NCBI RefSeq assembly: GCF_003046795.1
Contig: NZ_PZKN01000010.1
Span: 54,140-118,139, forward strand
Direction: 5' to 3'
DNA from: Desulfonatronum sp. SC1
Lineage (GTDB): Bacteria; Desulfobacterota; Desulfovibrionia; Desulfovibrionales; Desulfonatronaceae
Length of the DNA stretch: 64,000 nucleotides
The position numbers and the translations under genes were made by a program. The notes beneath the pieces were generated by a model. That model worked only from the letters and a program-made list of their open reading frames with translations, was not told where the DNA came from and made no database searches. How positions within the stretch are numbered: the first letter of the stretch is position 1; the number at the start of each line of letters is the position of its first letter. Below, piece by piece: positions 51,035 through 60,458 of the stretch.

Positions 51035-52207
51035 TCAGTGTTGGCCTTTGTAATTAGGGTGCTCGAAAAAGACGGGCATCCTGGTGGAGACGAATCGGAA
51101 CACGACTACGCCCACGGTGACGATGAACACGGAGATGATGATTTCCATGATGTGGGGGAAGTACTTGTCCTCGGAGGGCAGGTGGTAGTTGAACGCGACC
51201 AGGGAAACGTTGAACCGGTTCAGAACGATGCCCAGAACGGTCAGAATCGCCGTCCACTTGATCAGGGCGAAGTTCTTGTCCCGCGCGCCCACGGCGTATA
51301 GGAAGGCCGGCAGGGCCACGAAGCAGAGCATTTCCACCAGGAACCACGCGCCGAACCCGCTGGCCAGGTAGCTCCAATTGTTGTCATAGGTCAGGCCGAT
51401 CATCTTCAAGGCAAAGTAGCCGAACAGCACCCAGGAACAGCCCTTGGCAAAGCCGAGGACCACGTCGTCGTGGTTCCTGTTGTATTCGCTGTCCATCATC
51501 CGGTGCAGGTACTTGTGCGACAAGGAGCCCTCAAAGATGACCATGGACAACCCGGCCGCGATGCTGGAGACGAAGAAGAAAACCGGAAGATAGGCCGAGT
51601 ACCACAAGGGGTGCAGCTTGGACGGGGCAATGGTGTACAGCGCGCCCAGCGAGGACTGATGCAGCGTGGAGAGAACCACGCCGAAGATGACCAGCACCAG
51701 GGTCATTTTGACCAGGACATCCCGCAGCTTCCGCCACCCGGCCCATTCGAACAGGGTGGGCAGGAACTCCATGAACAGGACGGTCAGGTACAGGAACACG
51801 CACAGGCCTACTTCGAAGAGCAGCGAGGTCGTGCCCTGCTGAACGAAGATCGGGTAGGGCAGTCGCCAAGGGCGACCGACGTCGTAGTGCAGGGCCAGGA
51901 CCACGAGGGCGTAGCCCAGGAAGGCGGTCAGGACCGCGGGGCGAACCGCGGAATGGAATTTCTTGAAGCCGAAGACGTAGCAGGCCGCGGCTGTGGTGTA
52001 GCCGCCGGCCGCCAGGGCGACGCCGCAGAGCAGGTCGAAGCTGATCCAGATGCCCCAGGGGTAGTTGTCATCCAGGTTGGTTACGGCCCCGAGCCCGCTG
52101 GAGAAGCGGATCACGGTGACGATCAAGCCCGCGATGATGATCAGGCCGGTCACTATATTGAATGGCGTCAAATACGACTTGAAGTCGTCATTGGTCACGG
52201 TGCTCAT
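51035..52207 (-). CDS. hmcC: HmcC, NrfD-family integral membrane subunit
   Basis: 390 residues with about ten transmembrane helices, of the NrfD/PsrC type (LDDNYPWGIWISFDLLCGVALAAGGY near the N-terminus). NrfD proteins interact with quinones and usually couple to the Fe-S subunit beside them, here HmcB. The start overlaps the hmcB stop by 4 bases. Confidence 0.93.
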   Translation of the reverse strand: MSTVTNDDFKSYLTPFNIVTGLIIIAGLIVTVIRFSSGLGAVTNLDDNYPWGIWISFDLLCGVALAAGGYTTAAACYVFGFKKFHSAVRPAVLTAFLGYALVVLALHYDVGRPWRLPYPIFVQQGTTSLLFEVGLCVFLYLTVLFMEFLPTLFEWAGWRKLRDVLVKMTLVLVIFGVVLSTLHQSSLGALYTIAPSKLHPLWYSAYLPVFFFVSSIAAGLSMVIFEGSLSHKYLHRMMDSEYNRNHDDVVLGFAKGCSWVLFGYFALKMIGLTYDNNWSYLASGFGAWFLVEMLCFVALPAFLYAVGARDKNFALIKWTAILTVLGIVLNRFNVSLVAFNYHLPSEDKYFPHIMEIIISVFIVTVGVVVFRFVSTRMPVFFEHPNYKGQH

Positions 52208-53298
52208 TTGCCCTCCTCCTCGTCCGTTGCGCTCGCTTCAGCCGCTTTGAGTTCTTCTTCCTTCTTGGCCAGAGCTTCCTTGACGGCCTTTTTCACTTCG
52301 TTATCCACGCGGCGGTTGGCGGACTCTTCCGCCTTGGCCAGAGACGCGTCCAAGTTTTCCTTGGCCTCGGCCTTGGCTTTGGCCAGGGCGGCGGACACGG
52401 CCTGCTGCTGCTCCTGGGCCGCGATTTTTTCCTTGCGCTTGTTGATGGCGTAAATCCCACCAAGCAATACGGGCCAGACGCCCACCACCACGGGGACCGC
52501 GGCCAGTGCGCCGGCGGTGAGTTCCGGAGCCGACTTGGTGCCCAGATCCTCGCGCAGACCAACCTGGGAGAAGGGGGTGCCGGAAATGTACAACCAGCTG
52601 GTGCCGCCCATTTCATGCTCGCCGTAGATCTGCTCCACGTAGCGGCCCGGAAAGGCGGCGAAGCGGCGGCGGGCCAGATTGAGCAGTTCGTTGCGGGGAC
52701 CGTAAATCATGGCCTCCATGGGACATTCCTGCACGCAGCCGGGCAGGCGCAGTTCGCCGGAGCGCATCTGCGGGCCGCACAGCGTGCACTTCATCACTCT
52801 GGGGGTGAAGGCCTTGTGGTATTCGTAGGTTGGAATTTCAAAGGGGCAGGCGATCATGCAGTATCGGCAGCCCACGCAGACGGTGTCGTCGTAATCCACG
52901 GCACTGTCGGGTTTCTTCTGGAACGCGCTGACGAAGCACGAGGAGGCGCAGGCCGGTTCCAGGCAGTGGTTGCATTGGTTTTTACGGTATACGGGGCCGC
53001 TGGGGGTTTCGAACTTGTTGACCACGGTGAAGGTGGCCGAGTCCGTGCGCCGACGGGTGGTCAAGATTTCCAGGTTGTCGAAGGGCACTTCAGGCTCAGG
53101 AAGACTGTTGACCTTGTTGCAGGCCAATTCGCACTTGCGGCAGCCGATGCACCGCGTCCCGTCGAACAGCACGCCTGGAGTGGTGTGATAGCCTCTGAAG
53201 TCCTTGGCCGCGGCCCGGGCGGTGGCCGGTACGACGGCCGGAGCCGCCAGCCCGGCCCCGGCCGCGCCCATCAATCCGAGGAATGATCTGCGTTTCAT
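52204..53298 (-). CDS. hmcB: HmcB, periplasmic 4Fe-4S subunit with Tat signal
   Basis: 364 residues from the ATG at 53298 (AAGGAG upstream). Twin-arginine signal MKRRSFLGLMGAAG, then four Cys clusters (CIGCRKCELAC, CNHCLEPACASSC, CVGCRYCMIAC, CTLCG...C). A single transmembrane helix (about 272-296) follows, and then a Lys/Ala/Glu-rich helical tail that should lie in the cytoplasm. It connects HmcA to the membrane subunits. Confidence 0.93.
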   Translation of the reverse strand: MKRRSFLGLMGAAGAGLAAPAVVPATARAAAKDFRGYHTTPGVLFDGTRCIGCRKCELACNKVNSLPEPEVPFDNLEILTTRRRTDSATFTVVNKFETPSGPVYRKNQCNHCLEPACASSCFVSAFQKKPDSAVDYDDTVCVGCRYCMIACPFEIPTYEYHKAFTPRVMKCTLCGPQMRSGELRLPGCVQECPMEAMIYGPRNELLNLARRRFAAFPGRYVEQIYGEHEMGGTSWLYISGTPFSQVGLREDLGTKSAPELTAGALAAVPVVVGVWPVLLGGIYAINKRKEKIAAQEQQQAVSAALAKAKAEAKENLDASLAKAEESANRRVDNEVKKAVKEALAKKEEELKAAEASATDEEEGK

Positions 53299-53321
53299 AT
53301 GTTGGTTCTCCTTACGAGCTG

Positions 53322-55079
53322 TCAGTTCTCTTTCTGTTTGTGGCAAGAGGTGCAGTCCGTGGCCGCGGGCTTTTCCAGGCCCATCTCCGCGTGGCAGGAC
53401 ATGCACTGGATGTGGTAGGCGGCCAAAAGACCCGGTCGGCCAAGGCGCCCTTCCTGTGAGCGCTGGTCATGGCAGGATTGGCAGCTCGGCGGGGTCTTGG
53501 AGAGAGGGCTGTTGTGGTGGCAGCCCTGGCACATGGTCACCGGAGTCGCGTGGAAGGAGGTGGCCAGGGAGTCGTCCTTCATCTTCTCCATCATGCTCAT
53601 GACGATCTTGCGGTGGGGCAGTTCCGCAGGCTGGTACTCATCGGCCAGAACGTCGATCTTGACCACGTCGGGAATGTCTTCTTCGGCGATCAGCAAGGCT
53701 TCCTTGGGACGCAGGTCGATGAGCCGTTGGGCCAGGGCGGCGCGGCCTTCCTTGTCCTCGGGAACGATCACCGGCTCTCCGGCGGGCTGTCTGCCGTCGG
53801 TCTGGGCCGGAATGAGCATCTCGGTGTAGTCCGCGTAATCCGTCGTCTGATGCCCGTCGGGACGCTGGGCGAGAATGTCCGGGTTGACGTGACACAAGGC
53901 GCAGCTGGAAGCCGGGGGCTCGGTTCCCTGGGGCATGGCGGCGTGGCAGCCGGCGCAGGAGGGATCCTGCTTCATTTCGTTGTGGCAGCCCACGCAGCTG
54001 GACTTACTGTCCGGGGCATGCATGGCCCGCTCCAGGGTGATGTAGCCGCCCTGCTCCGAACCTTGCAGAGTGTGACAGTCCGTACAGGAACTCTTCAGGG
54101 TCTCGTGGTGGCAATCTCGGCAAGCATCCGTGGCCTGTTCGTGCAGTTCGTGGTTGAAGGGTACGGGGTACATCAGGGTCGGCCGAGTGGCGTCCTCGGG
54201 CAACTCGGGCAGTTTGGCCGCCAGCAGCACGGCATCGGGCTGGTTGCGGGGCAGGCGAGGTAACACGCCGTCCATTTCTTCCAGCTTTTCGGCGAATTTG
54301 GCTTGCATTTCAAGGCGTTGCGGCCCGCCGTGACAGGAGGCGCAGTCCAAGGGACCGTTGCGCTCGGCCTGGGCTTCCTTGTTCTCCAGGTGGCAGGTTA
54401 CGCACTGGCCGTGGAAAGCCTCGGAAAGGTTGGCCTTGACGGGTTCTTGGGGGTCGGCCGTGTGACAGGAGCGGCACCCTTCCTCGGCGAACTGGATGTA
54501 GACGAGTTCCTGCTTGTCCTCGTCATATTCGTGGTGACACTGTCCACAGTTGGTGTCCTTGCCTTCGTCCTTGGCGATCAGGTCCGAGTCCCAGTGGATA
54601 TAGTGCAGCATGTTGTCCATGCCGCCGGAAACCCAAGCTTGGGTGTGGGGCGCTGGTTCAACATGGCACTTGCGGCATTCGCCGATCTGAGGGCCGGGAT
54701 TGGCCATCCGCGCCTTGGCGTTTTCCGCGTGACAGGCTGTACAGTTGTCGTGATACAGGTCCTTCAACCGGTTCGCGGCGGGGTCCTCGAGGCGCATGTA
54801 TTTGTAGGAGATCGTGCCGCTGTCGTCCTTGATGTGACAGGCCGCGCAGTCCTTGCCCTGTTCCGCCAGGACTTCGGTATGCGCATCGTGTAAAAATTGA
54901 ACGGCTGGGGCCTGTTTCGTGGTCTGTTTGGCTATGGCCTGGATCATGATCAAATCGGCCCTGCCGGAATCCTTTCCGGAAGAGCTGATCATGCTCATCA
55001 CGTCGGCCTGTAGAAAAAGCACGCAAACCAAAACGAACAGGCACCCGGACAAGCCCAGTACTAGTTTCCTGTATGCCAT
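53322..55079 (-). CDS. hmcA: HmcA, 16-haem high-molecular-weight cytochrome c
   Basis: 585 residues with an N-terminal membrane or signal segment (LVLGLSGCLFVLVCVLFL) and sixteen CXXCH motifs counted from CAACH near 78 to CTSCH at the end. This equals D. vulgaris HmcA. It receives electrons from hydrogenases through cytochrome c3 and passes them to HmcB-F. Full length for the family. Confidence 0.94.
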   Translation of the reverse strand: MAYRKLVLGLSGCLFVLVCVLFLQADVMSMISSSGKDSGRADLIMIQAIAKQTTKQAPAVQFLHDAHTEVLAEQGKDCAACHIKDDSGTISYKYMRLEDPAANRLKDLYHDNCTACHAENAKARMANPGPQIGECRKCHVEPAPHTQAWVSGGMDNMLHYIHWDSDLIAKDEGKDTNCGQCHHEYDEDKQELVYIQFAEEGCRSCHTADPQEPVKANLSEAFHGQCVTCHLENKEAQAERNGPLDCASCHGGPQRLEMQAKFAEKLEEMDGVLPRLPRNQPDAVLLAAKLPELPEDATRPTLMYPVPFNHELHEQATDACRDCHHETLKSSCTDCHTLQGSEQGGYITLERAMHAPDSKSSCVGCHNEMKQDPSCAGCHAAMPQGTEPPASSCALCHVNPDILAQRPDGHQTTDYADYTEMLIPAQTDGRQPAGEPVIVPEDKEGRAALAQRLIDLRPKEALLIAEEDIPDVVKIDVLADEYQPAELPHRKIVMSMMEKMKDDSLATSFHATPVTMCQGCHHNSPLSKTPPSCQSCHDQRSQEGRLGRPGLLAAYHIQCMSCHAEMGLEKPAATDCTSCHKQKEN

Positions 55080-55697
55080 GAAAATCGCTCCCTTTTTCTC
55101 AATTTATCGAGCGGAGTTGCTTGCGGTGGTGAAAAAAAACGCCTTTGCCGGATGACGAGTACTCTATGATTTTTACTTATGTTCACTGTTTCACATGTAC
55201 GCTCCTTTGACATGAACAACGTCGCTCCTCGAACCGGAATCAGCGGAACGAGGTTCTGAACCCCTTGGGCCGAAAAAGACAAAAACCCCTCCGGGTTTGA
55301 GGGGATTTCGACAGTAAAGATCACGCACCGGCCCCCCGGCCTCCCCGTATTCTTCGCGTTATCATCGCGTTCCATGTGAACCGTCCGCGTGAAGGCCGGA
55401 CGGCTTGCGGGTGAACTTGGGGGAGGCTTCCGGATACCTGAAAAACCTCTCTGAAAGGCGGGTTTTTAAGTAGGACTTGCTAGATGAGCCGGGGCGTGTT
55501 GTCAAGGCGTGGGCGCTGTTTGTGAAAAAGAGAGCGTAAGACTTCAGTGTCTATATGTATGATTTTCTTTATCAATTACAGGTAGCTTCCAAAGCCACCC
55601 CTGGTTGGAACTCCGTTGCAACGGGTGACTAGGTGAGGCCTTCGGGTGCGGGGGCAAGGGCAGGGCATGTATCCCCCGAGGTGGGCTGGGGATTAGG
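55080..55697. other. Intergenic region upstream of hmcA
   Basis: Around 618 bases. It contains the rseC-operon terminator (55281-55304) and must contain the hmc promoter between about 55080 and 55280 (AT-rich). The part from 55560 to 55697 is GC-rich and has several short self-complementary elements, including the perfect palindrome CCGTTGCAACGG. I could not match it to tRNA, 6S, SRP or riboswitch consensus. No ORF is supported. Confidence 0.5.
55281..55304 (-). terminator. Rho-independent terminator of the rpmH-rseC operon
   Basis: On minus: CCCCTC-AAACCCG-GAGGGG followed by TTTTTGTCTTTTT. It lies 390 bases after the rseC stop and ahead of the hmc promoter. Confidence 0.8.
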
Positions 55698-56213
55698 TCA
55701 TGGAAGGGAATCCTTGGGATCGGAAAGGATCTCGACGGCCTGAGGAGAGTGTTCAGGGCCGGCAAACCTGGAACTCGCGGTCAACCGGGCTCCGGCGACT
55801 CCAAATGCCAATCCGGCCGCGGCCCCGATCAGGGCGTTGAGATCCTCGGAGGGAAACGGCGTGATCCAATACGCGCCGAGAGCACCGCACAGCATGCCCA
55901 GCAAGGGAATGCCGAACAGCACGGCGGGAGCGGCCACGGCGGCTCGGGACGAGTCCACGATCCGGACATGCCGGCCGACTTCGGCATCGACGGTATTCAC
56001 GACCGTCAGGATGCGCGTTGGGGGGGAGTGGTCCCGGACCTGAGGAGTTGAGCAGGAGCAGGCGGCGCATTGCCGGGATTCACGGATCTGAACCCGGGCC
56101 ATCCGGCCTTGTCGGGAGAGGACGATCCCGGTGCGCCCCGCGCAGGGGCGCACCGTTTCGGGGGCAGCGTCATTTTCCAATGCAGAATTTGCTGAAGATG
56201 GATTCCAAGACAT
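55698..56213 (-). CDS. rseC: SoxR-reducing system/RseC-MucC family membrane protein
   Basis: 171 residues. N-terminal Cys-containing region (GIVLSRQGRMARVQI ... CAACSCS) and two transmembrane helices (about 90-112 and 122-142), as in RseC. RseC proteins work with the Rnf complex or with sigma-E control; here there is no rsx/rnf gene nearby. The gene overlaps the mnmE 3' end by 44 bases. Confidence 0.75.
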   Translation of the reverse strand: MSWNPSSANSALENDAAPETVRPCAGRTGIVLSRQGRMARVQIRESRQCAACSCSTPQVRDHSPPTRILTVVNTVDAEVGRHVRIVDSSRAAVAAPAVLFGIPLLGMLCGALGAYWITPFPSEDLNALIGAAAGLAFGVAGARLTASSRFAGPEHSPQAVEILSDPKDSLP

Positions 56214-57648
56214 CCGTCGATGTTATTTCTCCGGTTATTTCAGCGAGGATGACGCTGACGGACTCCAGACGAACCCCGAGCAGGTCATAGGGCAGATCCG
56301 CATGGATGTCGGCGCGCAGAAGCGTCAGTTCCTGGTCCGCCCGTTCCAAGGCCAGCGACTGGCGCAGGTTTGGAGTCAGGGTGTCCGGACGGGGCGTCGG
56401 GGCTTTGCTCGTGAGCATGGAGCGCATGGCGTTCTGCAACGCGTCCAGACCCTGACCGGTCTTGGCCGAGAGGTGAACCACGGCATAGCCGAGCCGGGCC
56501 AAGGCGACGACGGGTTCAGGAGCAGCCGGGGGAAGGTCGGCCTTGTTGGCCACGACCAGGGTTTTGGAGACGGGGAAGATTTCAAGGATCGATTTGGGTT
56601 CCGGTAATTCTTGATTCAGGTCGGCTGCCGGTTGCCTCGCCGAAGGCGTTTCCGGAGGGAATGCGGCCTGGAAGGTCGCAGCAAGCCCCTCGCCCTGGGT
56701 TGCGTTGTCCATCACCAGAAGGATCACGTCCGCCCTCTCCTGGAGTTCTCGAGCCAGGGACAAGCCGGCCCGTTCCACGGCGTCGGCGTCCTGACGTACG
56801 CCGGCGGTGTCCACCAGCCGAACCTCGAGCCCCTGGAGAAAAAGGCGTTCCTCAAGATAGTCACGGGTCGTTCCGGGGGTGGCGCTGACAATGGCCCGCT
56901 CCCGACCCAGAAGCAGGTTGAGCAGGCTGGATTTGCCCGCATTCACGGCCCCGGAAAGAACGCATAGTGCCCCATCGTTCCAGATGCGGTTGCGGCGGGA
57001 GTTGTCCAGGACGGCGCGGATTTGATCTCGGATGCGCTCCACGGCGCGTAAAAAATCTTCCGGCGCGAGACATTCCAGATCCTCTTCCGGAAAATCCACC
57101 GCGAGACACAGTTGGGCCCGGAGTTCCTCCAGGGTGGATCGCAGGTCGTGGAGCCAGGAGCTCAGGGCTCCGGAAAGCTTGGTTTGAGCCAGGAGAGAAG
57201 CCGATGGAGACGTGGCGGCGATGATTTCGGCCACGGCTTCGGCCTGGGTCAGGTCCATGCGGCCGTTGAGAAAGGCGCGTTGCGTGAACTCGCCCGGACC
57301 GGCGGGAAGGACTCCCTGGGCCAGGATGGACTCCAGGACGGCTTGCAGAACCACCGGGGCCCCATGGCAGTGGATTTCCACCACGTCCTCCCCGGTAAAC
57401 GATCCCGGGCCGGGCATGAAGGCTGCCAGAACCTCGTCCAGGATACGCCCGTCCTCGCCCAGGATGTGCCCGTGGTGCAGGTGATAGGGGCGAAAGTCGG
57501 TGAATTTCGGATGGAGCGATGTGAATCGGGCCAGGACGGCGACCTTGGCCCGCGGGCCGCTGACGCGGATGATGCCCACCGCGCCGTGGCCGAGAGGCGT
57601 GGCCACGGCGGCGATGGTGGAGATGGCTTCCTGGGCCGAAGCGGTCAT
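56170..57648 (-). CDS. mnmE: tRNA uridine-5-carboxymethylaminomethyl GTPase MnmE
   Basis: 492 residues. N-terminal folate-binding domain, G domain with AVNAGKSSLLN (G1), DTAGVR (G3) and VANKADLP (G4), and the C-terminal FCIGK with the catalytic Cys. It modifies the wobble uridine of tRNAs with MnmG. Overlaps jag by 4 bases. Confidence 0.96.
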   Translation of the reverse strand: MTASAQEAISTIAAVATPLGHGAVGIIRVSGPRAKVAVLARFTSLHPKFTDFRPYHLHHGHILGEDGRILDEVLAAFMPGPGSFTGEDVVEIHCHGAPVVLQAVLESILAQGVLPAGPGEFTQRAFLNGRMDLTQAEAVAEIIAATSPSASLLAQTKLSGALSSWLHDLRSTLEELRAQLCLAVDFPEEDLECLAPEDFLRAVERIRDQIRAVLDNSRRNRIWNDGALCVLSGAVNAGKSSLLNLLLGRERAIVSATPGTTRDYLEERLFLQGLEVRLVDTAGVRQDADAVERAGLSLARELQERADVILLVMDNATQGEGLAATFQAAFPPETPSARQPAADLNQELPEPKSILEIFPVSKTLVVANKADLPPAAPEPVVALARLGYAVVHLSAKTGQGLDALQNAMRSMLTSKAPTPRPDTLTPNLRQSLALERADQELTLLRADIHADLPYDLLGVRLESVSVILAEITGEITSTDVLESIFSKFCIGK

Positions 57649-58331
57649 GAATCTTGCTGTGGCAGGCTCTCGGCTTTGGCGTCGTCCTGGGAAGGAGGGG
57701 CCTTGGCAATGATCAGGACGCGTTTTAACGGCCCGTCGCCCTTGCTCTTGGTCTGGATGTCCATGACCGTCTGCAGGGCCATATGGACGATGCGGCGTTG
57801 ATAGGAGGGGAGTGGCTTGGTGCTTTGCGGTGATTGCGTGGACTTGGCCTTTTCGGCCAGGGTCACGGCCAGGGCGCTGAGTTCCTGGTCCTGGCGCTCC
57901 CGGAACCCGTCGGCGTCGAGCATGATCCGCACGGCGCTGGGCCAGCGGCGGGCAACGATCCGGTTGACGACGTATTCCACCGCTCCGAGCACCTGTCCGT
58001 CGCGTCCCAGGAGTCGGTCCATGTCGTCGGAGGATTTTATGGTGGCCTTGATCAGATCGGACTGATGCTCAACCACGACCCGAGGGTTATCCACGATGGC
58101 GGCGGTGATCCGTTCCGTGACCGCGCGGATCATGGTTTCCAACTCTGACAGCCGGACTCGGGGTTGGGCCTTGATCCTGGCTTTTTTTACGCCCACCAGC
58201 CCGAAGATCCCGGCTGAACCGCCCTCCACTATCGTTATTTCCAATTCATCGCGGACACAAGAAAAAAACGAACAAGCCTCTTCGATGGCGTCATCGACAC
58301 TTTTGCTTTGAAATTCCTTTGGCTCACTCAT
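57645..58331 (-). CDS. jag: Jag/KhpB RNA-binding protein
   Basis: 228 residues from the ATG at 58331 (AAGGAG 12 bases upstream). Jag_N domain (FQSKSVDDAIEEAC ... GGSAGIFGLVGVKKARI), a KH domain (DDMDRLLGRDGQVLGAVEYVVN) and an R3H-like segment. In many bacteria it lies beside yidC and binds mRNA to control cell envelope and division. Standard position here. Confidence 0.92.
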   Translation of the reverse strand: MSEPKEFQSKSVDDAIEEACSFFSCVRDELEITIVEGGSAGIFGLVGVKKARIKAQPRVRLSELETMIRAVTERITAAIVDNPRVVVEHQSDLIKATIKSSDDMDRLLGRDGQVLGAVEYVVNRIVARRWPSAVRIMLDADGFRERQDQELSALAVTLAEKAKSTQSPQSTKPLPSYQRRIVHMALQTVMDIQTKSKGDGPLKRVLIIAKAPPSQDDAKAESLPQQDS

Positions 58332-58405
58332 GTTGACGTTGGTCTCCTTCACCATCGGTGGACGGCCTGGCCGCGACCGATGGACGAACCGGCGACGGTT
58401 GGGGC

Positions 58406-60103
58406 CTACGACTTGGCTGGTTCGCGCATCACCCACCACTGTTGGGCGATGGAGAGGACGTTGTTCACCAGCCAGTAGAGGACCAAACCCGACGGGAAAG
58501 TTAAGAACAAAAAGGTGAAAATGATCGGTAAAAACAGCATGATCTTGGCCTGCATGGGGTCCCCCGGAGCGGGGGTCAGCTTTTGCTGCAGGAACATGGT
58601 CGCCCCCATGATGATCGGGGTGACGTAGTAGGGGTCACGGGCCGAAAGGTCGGCCAGCCAGATGATGTCCGTGAACGGAACATGGGTGATGAACGGGGCG
58701 TGGCGCAACTCGATGGCCCCCATCAGGGCCTGATACAGAGCGATGAACACCGGAATCTGCACGGCGATGGGGAGACAGCCTCCAAGGGGGTTGACTTTGT
58801 AAGTCTTATAGAGCTGCATCATCTCTTCGTTCATCTTCTGACGATCGTCTTTATGCTTCTCGCGCAGCTTGAGCATCATGGGTTGCAGCTTCTTCATCTG
58901 CTGCATGGACTTGTAGCTCTTCTGGGACAAGGGGAAGAAGATCAGCTTGATGACCAAGGTCAGCAGAATGATGGCCAGCCCATAGTTGTGGACGTACCCG
59001 TGGAAGAAGTTCAGCACTTGGATCAACGGGCTGGCGATGAGGTCGAACCAGCCGTAATGCAGGGCTTCGAGCAGGTTTCCGGGAGCGACCGAGAGAGCTT
59101 CCCGTTCCCGCGGGCCGAAGTAGTAGGTGGACCGAAACTGCATTTCCAGTTGGGAGTCCAGGAAAAAGTTTCTGGTTTCCATGACCAAGCGGTGCATGCC
59201 ATCTTCAAGACGCGCCTTGAACACCGGGTCGGAAAAGCCGGGGATCACGGCGGCCAGAAAGTAATTGCTCTGGACCGCGCCCCAGCGGACCGCCGTGTCG
59301 GAACGGATGCCCGGCAGCAGGTTCTTGTCCTTGCGCTCCTTTTCCAGTCCACCGATGTCGTAATACATGACCTGGGTCGGGGTGTAGCGGTCCTGGATGG
59401 CGCTCAAGGGTTCGCTGGCCATGGTGAAGCCGAGGGTGGCGCCGATCTGGTTGGGTGAGTGGTTGCGGACCTGAAGATGTTCCTCGATCAGGTAGTTGTC
59501 TCCAGTGAAACTGAAGGTGCGGACCAGTTCCAGTTGTCCGAAGCGGCCGGTAAACGACAGGGAGCCGCGTTCACCACGGGTAAGGTCCAGGTTATGCCCT
59601 TCGACGGTCCACTCCCCCTGCATCCATGTGGGTTGGTCGTTCCAGAGCAAGCCGAGAGGCCGCTTGCGCGGGTCAGGAGAGTCGACCAAGTCTACGAAAG
59701 GGGCGTTCGACTCGATGGTTTGGCGGTACTGAAGTAGCTTGAAATGTTCCAGCACCCCGCCCTCGGAGTTGAAAACCGCTTCGAAAAGCGGGCTGCGAAC
59801 CGTGATCCGCTGTCCGCGGGGCGTCGCCGAGCCGATAAATCCCAGGTCGAGCGGTGTTTCCGGTTGGACGTCTGGCCCTGCTTCCGGTTCTCCCTCCGTT
59901 TGGTCCCTGGGAGCGATGGGTTGAGGAGCCAGGGCCGGGTCGATGGGCTGGATTTCCGGGAGCGGTCGTGTTTCTGGTCGGGACTCAGCGGTGGAGGAGT
60001 CCGGTTGCGGAGTTGGTTGCTGAGGAGGAGAGAACATCCAGCTCCAAAGGACCAGAAACAACAAGGAAACGGTGATTGCCAGGAAAGCTCTTTTGTGATC
60101 CAT
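58406..60103 (-). CDS. yidC: YidC membrane protein insertase
   Basis: 565 residues. An N-terminal helix (FLAITVSLLFLVLWSW), a large periplasmic domain (about 60-330) and the conserved 5-TM insertase core ending VLYWLVNNVLSIAQQWWVM. Typical Gram-negative length. It inserts membrane proteins with and without Sec. Four bases after yidD. Confidence 0.96.
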   Translation of the reverse strand: MDHKRAFLAITVSLLFLVLWSWMFSPPQQPTPQPDSSTAESRPETRPLPEIQPIDPALAPQPIAPRDQTEGEPEAGPDVQPETPLDLGFIGSATPRGQRITVRSPLFEAVFNSEGGVLEHFKLLQYRQTIESNAPFVDLVDSPDPRKRPLGLLWNDQPTWMQGEWTVEGHNLDLTRGERGSLSFTGRFGQLELVRTFSFTGDNYLIEEHLQVRNHSPNQIGATLGFTMASEPLSAIQDRYTPTQVMYYDIGGLEKERKDKNLLPGIRSDTAVRWGAVQSNYFLAAVIPGFSDPVFKARLEDGMHRLVMETRNFFLDSQLEMQFRSTYYFGPREREALSVAPGNLLEALHYGWFDLIASPLIQVLNFFHGYVHNYGLAIILLTLVIKLIFFPLSQKSYKSMQQMKKLQPMMLKLREKHKDDRQKMNEEMMQLYKTYKVNPLGGCLPIAVQIPVFIALYQALMGAIELRHAPFITHVPFTDIIWLADLSARDPYYVTPIIMGATMFLQQKLTPAPGDPMQAKIMLFLPIIFTFLFLTFPSGLVLYWLVNNVLSIAQQWWVMREPAKS

Positions 60104-60106
60104 GAT

Positions 60107-60394
60107 TCAGGAATTGGGGGGGTTGAGGTTTGCGACGGCCGACGGGGATGGAACAGCGGCGGGCCTATATGCCGTGGACCGGGGTTCCGGAACCGGGTCC
60201 AGCCCGCCTGCACAAAAGGGCTGGCAGCGCAGCAAGCGCCATGCGCTGAGCATGGTTCCCTTCACAAGGCCGTGCGTTTCCAGCGCATGCTTGGCGTATT
60301 CCGAACACGAAGGAATGAAGCGGCAGCTGGGAGGGAGAAGAGGGGAAACGACGAGTTGATACCCTCGGATCAGCAGGATAAGCAAGTAGCGCAT
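60107..60394 (-). CDS. yidD: YidD membrane insertion efficiency factor
   Basis: 95 residues starting [20 protein letters not shown], with [19 protein letters not shown] and [17 protein letters not shown] as expected. It has a longer Pro/Ala-rich tail (about 75-95) than most family members. Upstream in the frame is non-coding. No clear ribosome-binding site. Confidence 0.92.
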   Translation of the reverse strand: MRYLLILLIRGYQLVVSPLLPPSCRFIPSCSEYAKHALETHGLVKGTMLSAWRLLRCQPFCAGGLDPVPEPRSTAYRPAAVPSPSAVANLNPPNS

Positions 60395-60458
60395 GGCGAT
60401 GAACGTAAGGTCAAGGTTGGGGCGTGACCCAGAGGGACCGTCCAGGGCGGGGCTCATC

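Noticed and set aside
55080..55697. tRNA, 6S RNA or SRP RNA gene
   Set aside because: No T-loop GTTCRANNC pattern, no SRP GGAAGGAAGCA motif and no clear 6S fold could be found.
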